NCBI GenBank assembly: GCA_902801625.1
Contig: CADCJI010000019.1
Location: forward strand, 1-62,456
Source: an uncultured Bacteroidia bacterium
GTDB lineage: Bacteria; Bacteroidota; Bacteroidia; Bacteroidales; F082
Reading direction: 5' to 3'
Length of the DNA: 62,456 nt
Shown here: piece after piece, positions 36,541 through 45,279 of the stretch
Layout of the letters: each line of letters opens with the position of its first letter
How positions within the stretch are numbered: the stretch's first letter is position 1
Program-made: the position numbers and the translations under genes
Notes under the pieces: generated by a model
The model's database searches: none
What the model saw: only the letters and a program-made list of their open reading frames with translations
Told to the model about the DNA's origin: nothing

Positions 36541-37272
36541 TTATTGTCCTATGCGGATGTATTTCTTTCGGGGCACCATGGCCTTGGGATTGAGCGATTC
36601 ATCGTCAGAATACTTATAGTCAACAGCGAAATCGAGAGAGTCGGGGAGGAGTTCTTCGGTGCGACCTTGCTCGCGCAGCACTTCGTTATACATACGGCGA
36701 TTGCGTTGTAGTCTTGCTTGTCTACGCGCCGAAGCATTGTATTTGTCGTAAAGATACTGAATGGGATTGGCTGTGATGGTAGGCTTGCCATTGCCTGCCG
36801 GCACACGACTCAGCCAAAGGTCGTCGAGGTCGTCGTTGAGGCGTTCGATTTCATCAAGGGTCTTGATGCTTGGCATGGTGATGAGCATTTCCTTGAATGT
36901 CTCATAGTTGGTGAAAGGCAACACGGTCACCTCGCGCAAGGTAATGGTTTCGGGCCACAAACGTACGACGAGTGTATCAGCACTGGTAAGCTTCGTGTCA
37001 ATGGCAATGAGGCGACGCGCATAGCCGACACAACTCACCCAAAGCGTGTCGACCTCTCGGGCTTGGATGTGAAAATGACCATATTGGTTGCTGATGGTAC
37101 CACAATGCGCCATTTTACTGATGACGTGCGTGTTGCGAACCGGTTTCAGGCTATCGGCCGTGACCACATAGCCATAGAAATCCACACGCTTGAGTTTGTC
37201 TTCGTCATCGCTTTGCGCAAGAGCGAAAACACAACTCGAAAGCAACAATAATATGAAAAGCAGCCGCTTCAC
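36541..37272 (-). CDS. exported CarboxypepD_reg-like protein
   Basis: This 243-aa protein has a signal peptide (cut after FALA) and a beta-sandwich domain FYGYVVTADSLKPVRNTHVI to DTLVVRLWPETITLREVTVLP, as in the N-terminal region of TonB receptors. The last 90 residues are charged and rich in Arg and Asn. It may dock in the outer membrane; the role is unknown. A -7-like TATTTTAG lies at 37291-37298. Confidence 0.8.
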   Translation of the reverse strand: MKRLLFILLLLSSCVFALAQSDDEDKLKRVDFYGYVVTADSLKPVRNTHVISKMAHCGTISNQYGHFHIQAREVDTLWVSCVGYARRLIAIDTKLTSADTLVVRLWPETITLREVTVLPFTNYETFKEMLITMPSIKTLDEIERLNDDLDDLWLSRVPAGNGKPTITANPIQYLYDKYNASARRQARLQRNRRMYNEVLREQGRTEELLPDSLDFAVDYKYSDDESLNPKAMVPRKKYIRIGQ

Positions 37273-37374
37273 TCTTTACGTTTTGGGTCGCTAAAATACA
37301 ACAAATAATGAACGACAAAACGCGTTTTTTATTATTCTGCTCAGAAATCTGCACCTCAATCCAAATATAAAGCC

Positions 37375-37382
37375 TATTTTTG
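37375..37382 (+). promoter_or_regulatory. -7 box upstream of dut
   Basis: TATTTTTG on the plus strand, 130 nt before the dut ATG. The CCTTCGAC-type repeat lies in between, so it would be in the leader. Confidence 0.5.
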
Positions 37383-37396
37383 CGTTTTGATGAAGG

Positions 37397-37490
37397 TCGG
37401 CCCTTCGACCCTTCGATGGGCCTCAGGGGCCACAGGCTCAGGAACCTTTGCTCATACTATGGTTAAGGGTGCCTGAGCTCGTCGAAGGCC
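37397..37490. repeat. CCTTCGAC-type palindromic repeat in the dut leader
   Basis: GGCCCTTCGACCC at the left and GAGCTCGTCGAAGGCC at the right; inside is CAGGCTCAGGAACC and AAGGGTGCCTGAG, as in the copy at 33910. About 25 bases are expanded on the left compared with that copy. Confidence 0.85.
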
Positions 37491-37512
37491 ACATTTCAAA
37501 ATAGTAACACCA

Positions 37513-37950
37513 ATGAAAATCAACATCGTAAACACCTCAAATAACCCTTTGCCCGCCTATGAGACGAAAGCCTCGGCTGGTATGGATCTTCGCGCCTATT
37601 TGCCCGAAGGCCCCGTCACCCTCGAACCCATGCAGCGCAGCCTCGTGCCTACAGGTCTCTATATGGAAATCCCCGAAGGTTACGAAGGCCAAGTGCGTCC
37701 TCGTAGCGGTTTGGCCATCAAGAGCGGTATCACAGTACTCAACTCGCCAGGCACCATTGATGCGGATTATCGTGGACAAGTCTGTGTCATCCTTATTAAC
37801 CTGTCCGACAAGCCCTTTGTCATCAACAGCGGCGACCGTATTGCACAAATGGTTTTCGCCAAATGTGAACAGGGCGAATTGGTTCAAGTGGAGACGCTAT
37901 CGGAGACTGAACGGGGAACGGGGGGATTTGGACATACAGGGAAAAGTTGA
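37513..37950 (+). CDS. dut: deoxyuridine 5'-triphosphate nucleotidohydrolase
   Basis: This 145-aa trimeric dUTPase has all five motifs: [38 protein letters not shown] and the C-terminal [12 protein letters not shown]. It hydrolyses dUTP to dUMP and PPi, limiting uracil in DNA and feeding dTMP synthesis. Confidence 0.97.
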   Translation: MKINIVNTSNNPLPAYETKASAGMDLRAYLPEGPVTLEPMQRSLVPTGLYMEIPEGYEGQVRPRSGLAIKSGITVLNSPGTIDADYRGQVCVILINLSDKPFVINSGDRIAQMVFAKCEQGELVQVETLSETERGTGGFGHTGKS

Positions 37951-38010
37951 GTTTAGAGTTTAGAGTTCAGAGTTTAGAGTCTGTTGTATGTTTAGAGTTT
38001 AAAGTAGATT
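37949..38010. repeat. imperfect tandem heptamer repeat
   Basis: Several AGAGTTT/AGAGTTC units run between the dut stop and the TPR gene (GTTTAGAGTTTAGAGTTCAG and onward, then GTTTAGAGTTTAAAGTAG). It lies just upstream of ATG 38017. Confidence 0.8.
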
Positions 38011-38016
38011 GAAGTT

Positions 38017-39708
38017 ATGAAGTATAAAGTGATTTTGTTGTTTTTGGCCTTGGGCTGCACCATGTGGGGATTCGCCCAGCAGATGGAATCGGAATTCAAT
38101 GGAAAACCCGACAAGAAAAAGAATGCCATCTATTTTTCCAACGGCCTTCAAAGCAAATACCGTGAGGACAACGAGGGTGCCATCCGCAACTTCGAACAAG
38201 CCTTGCGCTACATGCCCGATGATGCCGCCTCGATGTTTGAGCTGAGCGAACAATACTACAACGCTGGACGCATCGAAGAAGCCTTCAAGATGATCCAACA
38301 AGCCACACAACTCGAACCCGAGAATAAATGGTACCAGATGCGTCTCGGGTTGTTTTACCGCAACCTAGACCAATACAACGACTTCATCAAGCTTTATGAA
38401 AGCCTGACCAAAAAATACCCCGATGACCCAGAAATGCTCAGCGATTTGATTGATGCCTATCTGGTGACGGAAAACTACAGCAAAGCCATAGAAAAGATGG
38501 ACTTGCTGGAACAAATCCTTGGGGAAAACGAGTTCCTCACAGAGCAGCGTCTCAGTATCTACAAAAGGCAAGGCAACAACAAAAAAGTGATTTCGGAACT
38601 TGAAAGACTGATAGAGCAAAACCCGGAAAATGTGCGCTATTATGGCCTGTTAGCCCAAGAGTACGCTGAAAACGGCAAGGAAAAGGACGCCTTGAAAACG
38701 TACGAGAAAATCAAAGAGATTAACCCCGAAAATCCGTATATCAACATCTCGTTGCTTGAGTTTTACGAAAAGAACGGCGACAACGACAAGGCCTTCAACG
38801 AACTTTTGGGGGCCATCCGCAACAAAAACCTCGACATCACCACCAAAGCCAACACCTACGATTATTGGATGCAGAAAAACAACCAGTCGAAGCAAATCAA
38901 CGAGCAAGTTAGGCAATGTGGCGAGGCTTTCATCGAGACCCACCCCGACAACAAACTGGGCTACCTTATCCTCGGCTCCTACTACATGGTCAACGAAAAC
39001 GCCGCGCAGGCAAAAGCATTGCACCAGCAGGCATTGGCCATCGACAGCACCGACTTCCGCGCTTGGCAAAACCTTATCGTCAGCGAGTCGCGGCTCGAAG
39101 AGAACGAGGCCGTGCGCGACCATGCCGTGGCCGCCATGAAATACTATCCCATGCAGCCCGTATTCTATTGGTATGCGGGCGTGGCCAATGCCGTGTTGAA
39201 AAACAACGAAGATGCCATCAACTACCTGGAGAAAGGTAGAAGATACACCTCCGACAAGTTGCAGATGGCCGAATTCGACGCTTTCTTGGGCGACATCTAT
39301 CACCAGCAAGGCGATGAAGAGAAAGCCTTCGATGCCTATGACCGCACCCTGCGCAATGACCCCGACAATGCCTTGGTACTCAACAATTACGCTTATTATC
39401 TTTCGCTGAAGGGTGAGCGACTGGAAGAAGCCTTGCAGATGGCCATCCATGCCAACGAGTTGGTGCCCGACAATGTCTATTATTTAGACACATACGCCTG
39501 GGTGCTCTACAAGCTCGGGCGTTACAAGGAGGCCGAGAAAGAGATGAAGAAATGCCTTGGTCTCGACAAGAACCCTTCGGGCGCCAATTTGGAACACTAT
39601 GGCGATATCCTGCACAAGCTCGGCAAGGAAAGCGAAGCCAAGGAATATTGGAACAAAGCCCAACAAGCCGGTGGCGGATCCAAGGATTTGGAACAGAAAT
39701 TGAAATAA
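38017..39708 (+). CDS. exported TPR protein
   Basis: This 563-aa protein has a signal peptide (after WGFAQ) and about ten tetratricopeptide repeats (for example ALRYMPDDAASMFELSEQYYN and ALQMAIHANELVPDNVYYLD). TPRs make a superhelical scaffold for partners. It could be a periplasmic assembly factor; no partner is visible. It follows dut by 66 nt, with the heptamer repeat between them. Confidence 0.9.
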   Translation: MKYKVILLFLALGCTMWGFAQQMESEFNGKPDKKKNAIYFSNGLQSKYREDNEGAIRNFEQALRYMPDDAASMFELSEQYYNAGRIEEAFKMIQQATQLEPENKWYQMRLGLFYRNLDQYNDFIKLYESLTKKYPDDPEMLSDLIDAYLVTENYSKAIEKMDLLEQILGENEFLTEQRLSIYKRQGNNKKVISELERLIEQNPENVRYYGLLAQEYAENGKEKDALKTYEKIKEINPENPYINISLLEFYEKNGDNDKAFNELLGAIRNKNLDITTKANTYDYWMQKNNQSKQINEQVRQCGEAFIETHPDNKLGYLILGSYYMVNENAAQAKALHQQALAIDSTDFRAWQNLIVSESRLEENEAVRDHAVAAMKYYPMQPVFYWYAGVANAVLKNNEDAINYLEKGRRYTSDKLQMAEFDAFLGDIYHQQGDEEKAFDAYDRTLRNDPDNALVLNNYAYYLSLKGERLEEALQMAIHANELVPDNVYYLDTYAWVLYKLGRYKEAEKEMKKCLGLDKNPSGANLEHYGDILHKLGKESEAKEYWNKAQQAGGGSKDLEQKLK

Positions 39709-39722
39709 TCGATTTATTTTCC

Positions 39723-39730
39723 TATCTTTG
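39723..39730 (+). promoter_or_regulatory. -7 box immediately upstream of an ATG
   Basis: TATCTTTG ends 5 nt before ATG 39736, as at 14919. The transcript may be leaderless. Confidence 0.65.
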
Positions 39731-39735
39731 CAGGC

Positions 39736-41793
39736 ATGAAACGTTGCTGCTGGATAGGGATTTTGGTTTGGCTGGCCATGGCGGCCTGCACCCGACCTAA
39801 CACCGACCCTGTAGAAACGCGGCGCGCCACGTCTCTACCCACAACCATTGCATCCCCCGAATTGTCCGCCATCGACAGCCTGATGTGGCACCAGCCCGAC
39901 AGCGCCTTGGCATGCCTGATACCCTATTTCGACACCTGTTGTAGAGACGCAATGATTGCGTCTCCCGATGATGCAACCGATTTTCAAAAAAGACGCATGC
40001 AATGCGTCTCTACAGCGGAATTCAATCGCTATTACGCCCACCTCCTGTTGGCCGAATTGCTCTACAAGAACGACTACGCCCAAACCAACCGCCCGGCCTT
40101 GTTGCAGGCCGTGCGTTATTTTGACAGCCTCGTGCGAGAGGCTCCCCCTTTTAAGGGGGCTGGGGGGATTAAAAAAGACCTCTCTCAAACTTCCAACCTC
40201 TCCTTCCTCACCGCCCGCGCCCACTACATCAACGGCGTTGGCTACTACGAACACGACAGCCTCGTGCCCGCCTGTGCAGAATACCTGAAAGCCTTGGAAC
40301 TGATGGAAAGCCGTTTTGGGGAAAAAGACCTGGTGGGGAAAAAGGCGAGGTTTATGACTTATATCTACAACCGCCTTGGGGAATTGTTTGAAGAGCATTT
40401 TATAATGGAGCCCGCCATTGACTGTTATAAGCATTCATGTGATTATTCCGTCATCTCGCCCATTTCATCCTATAGTGTATCCATAACCCTGTATCACATT
40501 GGTAAGCACTATGACATGAAAGGCGACAAGGATAGTGCAGACTATTATTACTCGCAAGCTTTAGTTAACATTCCAGACTCGGCAAATATTAATTACAGGG
40601 ACATAGTCTCTACAAAAGCACTTTTGTCCTATCAATTGGCACACCAAGCTGAAGCGCCTCTAAGGCGCTTGAAACAGATGGCTGTTTTGGCTGAAGACGA
40701 TGATGAAAGGCTGACACGTTATTTACTTATTGGTGGAATTTATTTTGAGGAAAATCTTTATGATTCTGTACTTTTGTATTTGGAACCTGTGTTTGAAAAC
40801 AAAGTAGACAAGTTCTTAAAGATTAAAGTGGCCAATTATCTGCGAATTATCTATGACAGTCTTGGGAACCAGAAAAAGTCCAACGAGTGCATGCGCTATT
40901 TGGCTCTTCATAATGAGACGGGGGCTGAAAACAGTGCTTTGGTTTCACAACTCAGTGACATGTACAAGATGTATTTGACCCGAAAACAGGAAAAAGAAGC
41001 TGGGATGAAACGAGAGTTAGCAGTCAAAAAAGCGATAGAGATTATTGTTCCCATTGCTATTGCGCTAGCTTTAGCTATCATAGTTGTAGCGAAATGGAGG
41101 AGCAAGAAGTTGTTGAAGCGACAACAAGAGGAAGCGGACAGAAGGCTTGGTGAAACAGAGCAACAGCACAAGGAGGAGTTGAGACAGAGGCAGGACGAAG
41201 CGGAAAGGATGCTGGAAGACAAGGAAAAACGCCACCAATGGGAATTGGAAGCGAAAGACAAGCAGTATTCAGAAACTGTAGAAGCCGAGCGACAGGCACA
41301 TCGCATGGAACAGGCCGCCATATCAGGCAGATTGAAACGAAAAAACGAAGAGGTACGTGTATTGAAAGACCAAATCAAACGGCAGGAAGAGTTGAATGCA
41401 ACACCCAAGCATGCCGAATCGTTCGCAGATGAGCCCATCTGCCGCCTTATTTTGGAAAGTGTGAAAGAAGGGCAATTTCTGTCACAGATAGACTGCAAGA
41501 TATACAAGGACTACGCCTTGAGCAAGGAGCAGGTAATCTCCCTGCGCGAAGCTGCCGATTATCATTTCGATCTTTTCACTATCCGTCTCTCCAAAACTTA
41601 TCCTAAACTCACTAACAGCGACCTCGACTATTGTTGTCTCTATTTGCTCGGACTAAGCGATGCCGATATTTCCGCATTGATGCAAAAGGCCTATCCTACA
41701 GTTTCGCAACGTTCCAGAAAAATAAAAGCCATTTTAGGGAATGATTCACCGCTTCCTATAACCCTTAGAGGCATTGCTAACAACGACTTATAA
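39736..41793 (+). CDS. membrane TPR / HTH-type regulator-like protein with in-frame repeats
   Basis: This 685-aa protein has a lipobox-like N-terminus (AMAACTRP, Cys19), TPR-type helices up to about residue 410, one membrane segment (IIVPIAIALALAIIVVAKW, about 436-454), a long coiled coil (about 458-550) and a C-terminal LTNSDLDYCCLYLLGLSDADISAL to SQRSRKIKAILG segment resembling a LuxR-like helix-turn-helix. The order is that of Bacteroidota membrane sensors with cytosolic DNA-binding ends. The lipobox and the internal membrane segment sit awkwardly together. Three palindromic repeats are inserted in frame between residues 26 and 147. The helix-turn-helix call is tentative. Confidence 0.75.
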   Translation: MKRCCWIGILVWLAMAACTRPNTDPVETRRATSLPTTIASPELSAIDSLMWHQPDSALACLIPYFDTCCRDAMIASPDDATDFQKRRMQCVSTAEFNRYYAHLLLAELLYKNDYAQTNRPALLQAVRYFDSLVREAPPFKGAGGIKKDLSQTSNLSFLTARAHYINGVGYYEHDSLVPACAEYLKALELMESRFGEKDLVGKKARFMTYIYNRLGELFEEHFIMEPAIDCYKHSCDYSVISPISSYSVSITLYHIGKHYDMKGDKDSADYYYSQALVNIPDSANINYRDIVSTKALLSYQLAHQAEAPLRRLKQMAVLAEDDDERLTRYLLIGGIYFEENLYDSVLLYLEPVFENKVDKFLKIKVANYLRIIYDSLGNQKKSNECMRYLALHNETGAENSALVSQLSDMYKMYLTRKQEKEAGMKRELAVKKAIEIIVPIAIALALAIIVVAKWRSKKLLKRQQEEADRRLGETEQQHKEELRQRQDEAERMLEDKEKRHQWELEAKDKQYSETVEAERQAHRMEQAAISGRLKRKNEEVRVLKDQIKRQEELNATPKHAESFADEPICRLILESVKEGQFLSQIDCKIYKDYALSKEQVISLREAADYHFDLFTIRLSKTYPKLTNSDLDYCCLYLLGLSDADISALMQKAYPTVSQRSRKIKAILGNDSPLPITLRGIANNDL
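39811..39838. repeat. GTAGAGACGC-type palindrome inside a CDS (copy 1)
   Basis: GTAGAAACGCGGCGCGCCAC followed by GTCTCTAC is a near-perfect palindrome read in frame as VETRRATSL. Confidence 0.8.
39939..40014. repeat. GTAGAGACGC-type palindromes inside a CDS (copies 2 and 3)
   Basis: TTGTAGAGACGCAATGATTG and GCGTCTC form one palindrome; AGACGCATGCAATGCGTCTC followed by TACAG forms the second. Together they encode CCRDAMIASPDD and RRMQCVSTA. Confidence 0.8.
40139..40176. repeat. CCCCCTTTTAAGGGGG-type palindrome inside a CDS
   Basis: CTCCCCCTTTTAAGGGGGCT followed by GGGGGGATT is read in frame as APPFKGAGGIKK. The same family is at 45310-45370. Confidence 0.8.
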
Positions 41794-41872
41794 TATTGAT
41801 TGATAAGATGTTGTAAAATAATACATACAAACTCATACATGGTTTTTCTTGCCTGAAGTATCTTTACCACCC

Positions 41873-41880
41873 TACTTTTG
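41873..41880 (+). promoter_or_regulatory. -7 box of a small secreted-peptide gene
   Basis: TACTTTTG with the following GCATCGCAAACACTA…AAAGCGATGAAA leader, which resembles the leader at 42241. Confidence 0.65.
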
Positions 41881-41906
41881 CATCGCAAACACTAATTCAT
41901 AAAGCG

Positions 41907-42131
41907 ATGAAAAAAGTAAAAACTATGTTTCTGATGCTCTTCTTAATCCTTTCGGGAGCATTGTGCCATGCCAGCGGCTTGGCCAGAACGGAAAACGAGA
42001 AAGGGGAAGATGGAATATCCAGCTCTGGTGGACGGTTTTCGACAATGGCCATTGCCTATGCAAACTATCATTTGGCGTTATGCTTTTTTGCTCGGGAAGC
42101 GAAAAACCATAGACAACCCCATAGACAATGA
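41907..42131 (+). CDS. 74-aa predicted secreted peptide
   Basis: ATG 41907, 26 nt after a good -7 box, opens a frame with a signal peptide (MKKVKTMFLMLFLILSGALC) and a short Ser/Gly-rich mature part ending in HRQPHRQ. No family is recognised. It may be a small exported peptide or a degraded remnant of a larger one. Confidence 0.5.
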   Translation: MKKVKTMFLMLFLILSGALCHASGLARTENEKGEDGISSSGGRFSTMAIAYANYHLALCFFAREAKNHRQPHRQ

Positions 42132-42240
42132 AGGATGATGCGGTTTCTTAATAGTTGAAATCCAAGCATTTATATAATTCATTCATTGCTAATTGATAGA
42201 CAAGGCGGTCGAAGGGCTTGACAACGCTTCACAAGAAGCC

Positions 42241-42248
42241 TACTTTTG
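42241..42248 (+). promoter_or_regulatory. -7 box of the T9SS protein / small lipoprotein unit
   Basis: TACTTTTG; a TTGACA-like -33 (42218-42223) is 17 nt upstream. Leader of about 75 nt contains a 19-codon frame. Confidence 0.65.
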
Positions 42249-42272
42249 CATCATCTTTTAAACTACAAAGCG

Positions 42273-42332
42273 ATGAAAGACGTAGTTTTGCAACAAACAA
42301 GAACACTAACCATAAAAATACAAACACTATGA
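42273..42332 (+). CDS. 19-codon leader peptide overlapping the next start
   Basis: ATG 42273 begins MKDVVLQQTRTLTIKIQTL and ends at TGA 42330-42332, which overlaps ATG 42329 of the following gene as ATGA. The AAAGCGATGAAA start context is shared with the gene at 41907. It could be an upstream ORF for translational coupling. Coding status is unproven. Confidence 0.35.
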   Translation: MKDVVLQQTRTLTIKIQTL

Positions 42333-43075
42333 AAAAGGCAATAACATTTTTCGCATTAATCATCCTGTATATTTGCGGCAAAGCTCAACAAAGCGAAATC
42401 ATTTATGTTGACTTTCAGCCTGATTTGGTTCAAAATACTCTTAGCGACACCTTGTATTTGGATTTTGACAACGATGGGATTTGGGATATTCGTTTTCTCA
42501 TAGTTATGCAAAGTGCTGCATCTTATCCGGTGATTGCCAACCATAACAGCGACTGGTCGCTTCACTCCATGGAAAATGAGGATACCATCGCTCCTTATCC
42601 TACACTTCCGGAATTGTCAAATTGGATAGGAGCAATTCATTGGACATATCAAGATTGGTGTCCCCCATCAGAGAAAATTGCCGTCCGACATCAAAAGGAT
42701 GGCAAATACTATTATGGATGGTTTAGAGTGCTCGCCATCGACTATAAACTGGCCGTAGATAAAATGGCCTATTGCACTATTCCAGACTATCCCCTGAAAT
42801 GGGGACAGACCAATTTCACTGGGATAAAAGAGAATGACAAATTCTATGTTTTTGCTACGCTCCATCCCAACCCTACAGATGGTTTTGTCACAATTACTGG
42901 CGAGAACTTGCAACAAGCCGAAGTGTTCAACCTACTCGGGCAACGGGTGCTTAGTGCGCAAGGCAGGGACAACGAATTGCACATCGACATGGCAGGACTG
43001 CCCACAGGCATCTACTTCGTCAATGTCACCGATGAAGAAGGCCGAAAGTGCGTGCGCAAGGTGGTGAAGGAGTAA
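42329..43075 (+). CDS. T9SS-sorted exported protein
   Basis: This 248-aa protein has a signal peptide, a beta-rich middle (DTLYLDFDNDGIWDIRFLI) and a sorting domain (LHPNPTDGFVTITG … VFNLLGQRVLSAQ … LPTGIYFVNVTDEEGRK…VVKE). The start at 42329 is chosen because the signal peptide begins there. A small lipoprotein gene follows 6 nt later. Confidence 0.85.
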   Translation: MKKAITFFALIILYICGKAQQSEIIYVDFQPDLVQNTLSDTLYLDFDNDGIWDIRFLIVMQSAASYPVIANHNSDWSLHSMENEDTIAPYPTLPELSNWIGAIHWTYQDWCPPSEKIAVRHQKDGKYYYGWFRVLAIDYKLAVDKMAYCTIPDYPLKWGQTNFTGIKENDKFYVFATLHPNPTDGFVTITGENLQQAEVFNLLGQRVLSAQGRDNELHIDMAGLPTGIYFVNVTDEEGRKCVRKVVKE

Positions 43076-43081
43076 CTCGCC

Positions 43082-43315
43082 ATGAAAAGGACACCAAAAT
43101 CCCTTATCCCCTTAGTAGCAGTGGCGGCCACAGCCGCCCTGCTGCTGGCAGGATGCCAGCAGGGGAAACACGAGAAGGACAAGGCACAACCCGTGGAACA
43201 AACACAAGCCTCGGTGGACACCACCGAAGAAGACACGATGGCTGCATACTACGAACGGATGCAGCGCTGGAAGGCTCTGCACGGATGGACCGATCGCTGG
43301 GAAAGCGAAAAATGA
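43082..43315 (+). CDS. 77-aa small lipoprotein
   Basis: The product has a lipobox (LLLAGCQ, Cys25) and a short acidic mature part ending in HGWTDRWESEK. The function is unknown. It is probably co-transcribed with the T9SS protein and ends before the terminator at 43320. Confidence 0.75.
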   Translation: MKRTPKSLIPLVAVAATAALLLAGCQQGKHEKDKAQPVEQTQASVDTTEEDTMAAYYERMQRWKALHGWTDRWESEK

Positions 43316-43319
43316 ATGA

Positions 43320-43356
43320 AGAGAGCCTCTATCACTTCTTAGGGTAGAGGCTCTCT
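43320..43356 (+). terminator. terminator-like hairpin
   Basis: AGAGAGCCTCTA pairs perfectly with TAGAGGCTCTCT; the T-run after it is short. Confidence 0.7.
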
Positions 43357-43387
43357 TAGTTTCTATGGCAAACTCATATCTTTTTCT

Positions 43388-43395
43388 TAATTTTG
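43388..43395 (+). promoter_or_regulatory. -7 box of the DUF4292/EnvC operon
   Basis: TAATTTTG lies 55 nt before the GTG at 43451. Confidence 0.65.
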
Positions 43396-43450
43396 CACCG
43401 AAATAATCCATCACCTCTGTTTGGAACAAGATTTGAAGGAAAGGATAAAC

Positions 43451-44002
43451 GTGAAAAACTGGTCCACCATAGCATTTTTGGTTTTGTTGCTGGCTGCCTC
43501 CTCCTGCGCCTCGCGCAAGAAAACCATTGCGCCCACACCGCCGCAAACCTTCGAATGGCTGACCTCCAACCTCGATATCCAAGCCGAAGGCAACGGCATG
43601 GCTTTCGATGACTTGTCGGGACAGCTTAGGATGCGCAACGACAGCCTCGTGTGGCTCAGCGTCACCGCCACCATGGGCGTGGAAGTGCTGCGCGCCAAAG
43701 TCAGCAACGACTCAATTTGGATGGTCAACCGATTGGAAAAGACCTACCTGGCCGAGCCTTTGGACTCCATTGCCGTCCAAATCGGCATTCCCATCAGCCT
43801 GCCATGGATACAAACTTTGCTCTTGGACAATAATGAGGGGCTTCCGCCCGTTGAGAATCAGATTGTCCAACTGAAGACCTTCTTTTTGGGCAACCTCTCC
43901 GCGAAAGTGAAATATAAAAACATCAAATTGGACGAAAAGACGAGCTTCCCATTGAAGATTACGGATAAGATGGAACGCATGCGCTTGCCAAAGAAACCAT
44001 GA
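43451..44002 (+). CDS. DUF4292 lipoprotein
   Basis: This 183-aa lipoprotein (LLAASSCASRK, starting at GTG 43451) belongs to DUF4292, a family of LolA/LolB-like envelope proteins in Bacteroidota. The start is preceded by AAGGAAAGGA. The family's usual position before a murein-hydrolase activator is kept here, with an ATGA overlap. Confidence 0.88.
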   Translation: MKNWSTIAFLVLLLAASSCASRKKTIAPTPPQTFEWLTSNLDIQAEGNGMAFDDLSGQLRMRNDSLVWLSVTATMGVEVLRAKVSNDSIWMVNRLEKTYLAEPLDSIAVQIGIPISLPWIQTLLLDNNEGLPPVENQIVQLKTFFLGNLSAKVKYKNIKLDEKTSFPLKITDKMERMRLPKKP

Positions 44003-45279
44003 AGAGACTGCATATCATAATATTGGTATTATTGTTGTTAGCCTTGGTCAACCCTTCGTTTGCGCAAAAGACTAAAGGCAAGTCGAAGAAGCAACTGCAA
44101 AACGAAATCACTTCGTTGCAGAAGGAGATTTCGACTGCCAACCAACTGCTGACAAAAACCAAGAAAGACAAGGAGATGACCCTCAACGAGGTCAACCTTC
44201 TCGACAAGAAAATCAAACAACGCGAGCAGCTCATCACGACATATAATGAACAGATTGCGGTTCTTGACGAGGAAATCAACGCCGGACAAAAAAACATCAA
44301 GAGCCTGAACACAGACCTGGCCAACCTTCGCAAAGAATATGCGAAAATGGTGTCGTTTGCCTACAAAAACCGCAACCATTACAATAACTTGGGGTTTATT
44401 TTTGCCTCCAAGGACTTCAACCAAGCCTTCACCCGACTGCGCTACATCCGGCAATTCAACGATGCCCGTAAGATCAAGATGGAACAGATTGCCTCGACCG
44501 AAAGGCAAATCACGGGTGAGGTGGAAGCCAGCCAACAGGCCCGAGAGGAACAAGCTGCCTTGCTGAAAGACGAGAAAACCCAAAAAGAAGCCCTCCAAAA
44601 AGAAAAGAAAGAGCTCAACGGTCAGGTGAACAAGCTCAAAAAGAAAGAAGGCAGCCTGCAACAAGACATCAAGAACAAGCAACAACAGGCCAAAAAGCTG
44701 CAAAAGGCCATCGACGACATTATCGCCGAGGAAATCAGAAGAGCCAATGCCGAAGCCGAACGGAAACGCAAGGAAGAAGCCAAGAAAAATGCCAACAAAG
44801 GCAAGACCACGACCACAACAACCAAAGAAAAAGGCATGGCCCTGACTCCTGCCGAGAAAACCCTATCGACCAGTTTTGCCAACAACAAAGGCAAGCTGCC
44901 CTGGCCTGTGGAGCGCGGGGTGATTTCATCATCCTACGGCAAACATGCCTCGGTGGTGTCAGACAAGGTCACCGTGACCAACAACGGCATCGACATCGCC
45001 ACCACTGAAAACGCTCAAGCCCGTGCCGTTTTCGACGGCGAGGTGGCCAGCGTCACCAAACTGACTGGCTCAAACACGGTGGTCATCATCCGCCACGGTG
45101 AATATTTCACGGTGTATTCCAACCTCGAAAATGTCACGGTGAAACGCGGCGACAAGGTGAAAACCAAGCAAAATATTGGCACTGTGCACACCAACAAGAC
45201 CGAGAACAAAACGGAATTGCATTTTGAACTCTTGAAAGAACAAGCGCGACAGAATCCTGCTAATTGGTTATCGAAATGA
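43999..45279 (+). CDS. EnvC-like murein hydrolase activator (M23-fold)
   Basis: This 426-aa protein has a signal peptide, a long coiled coil (about 25-265) and a C-terminal LytM/M23 fold (about 300-426). The metal-binding positions are changed: GIDIATTE lacks the first His, and YSNLENV replaces the usual YAHLS. LHFELLK keeps one His. It is therefore probably inactive as a peptidase and acts, like EnvC, as an activator of cell-wall amidases at division. It overlaps DUF4292 and the next lipoprotein gene. Confidence 0.88.
   Translation: MKRLHIIILVLLLLALVNPSFAQKTKGKSKKQLQNEITSLQKEISTANQLLTKTKKDKEMTLNEVNLLDKKIKQREQLITTYNEQIAVLDEEINAGQKNIKSLNTDLANLRKEYAKMVSFAYKNRNHYNNLGFIFASKDFNQAFTRLRYIRQFNDARKIKMEQIASTERQITGEVEASQQAREEQAALLKDEKTQKEALQKEKKELNGQVNKLKKKEGSLQQDIKNKQQQAKKLQKAIDDIIAEEIRRANAEAERKRKEEAKKNANKGKTTTTTTKEKGMALTPAEKTLSTSFANNKGKLPWPVERGVISSSYGKHASVVSDKVTVTNNGIDIATTENAQARAVFDGEVASVTKLTGSNTVVIIRHGEYFTVYSNLENVTVKRGDKVKTKQNIGTVHTNKTENKTELHFELLKEQARQNPANWLSK

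Noticed and set aside
42218-42328. Longer N-terminus for the T9SS protein starting at 42218
   Set aside because: It would put the promoter box inside the gene and place 37 residues before a clear signal peptide.
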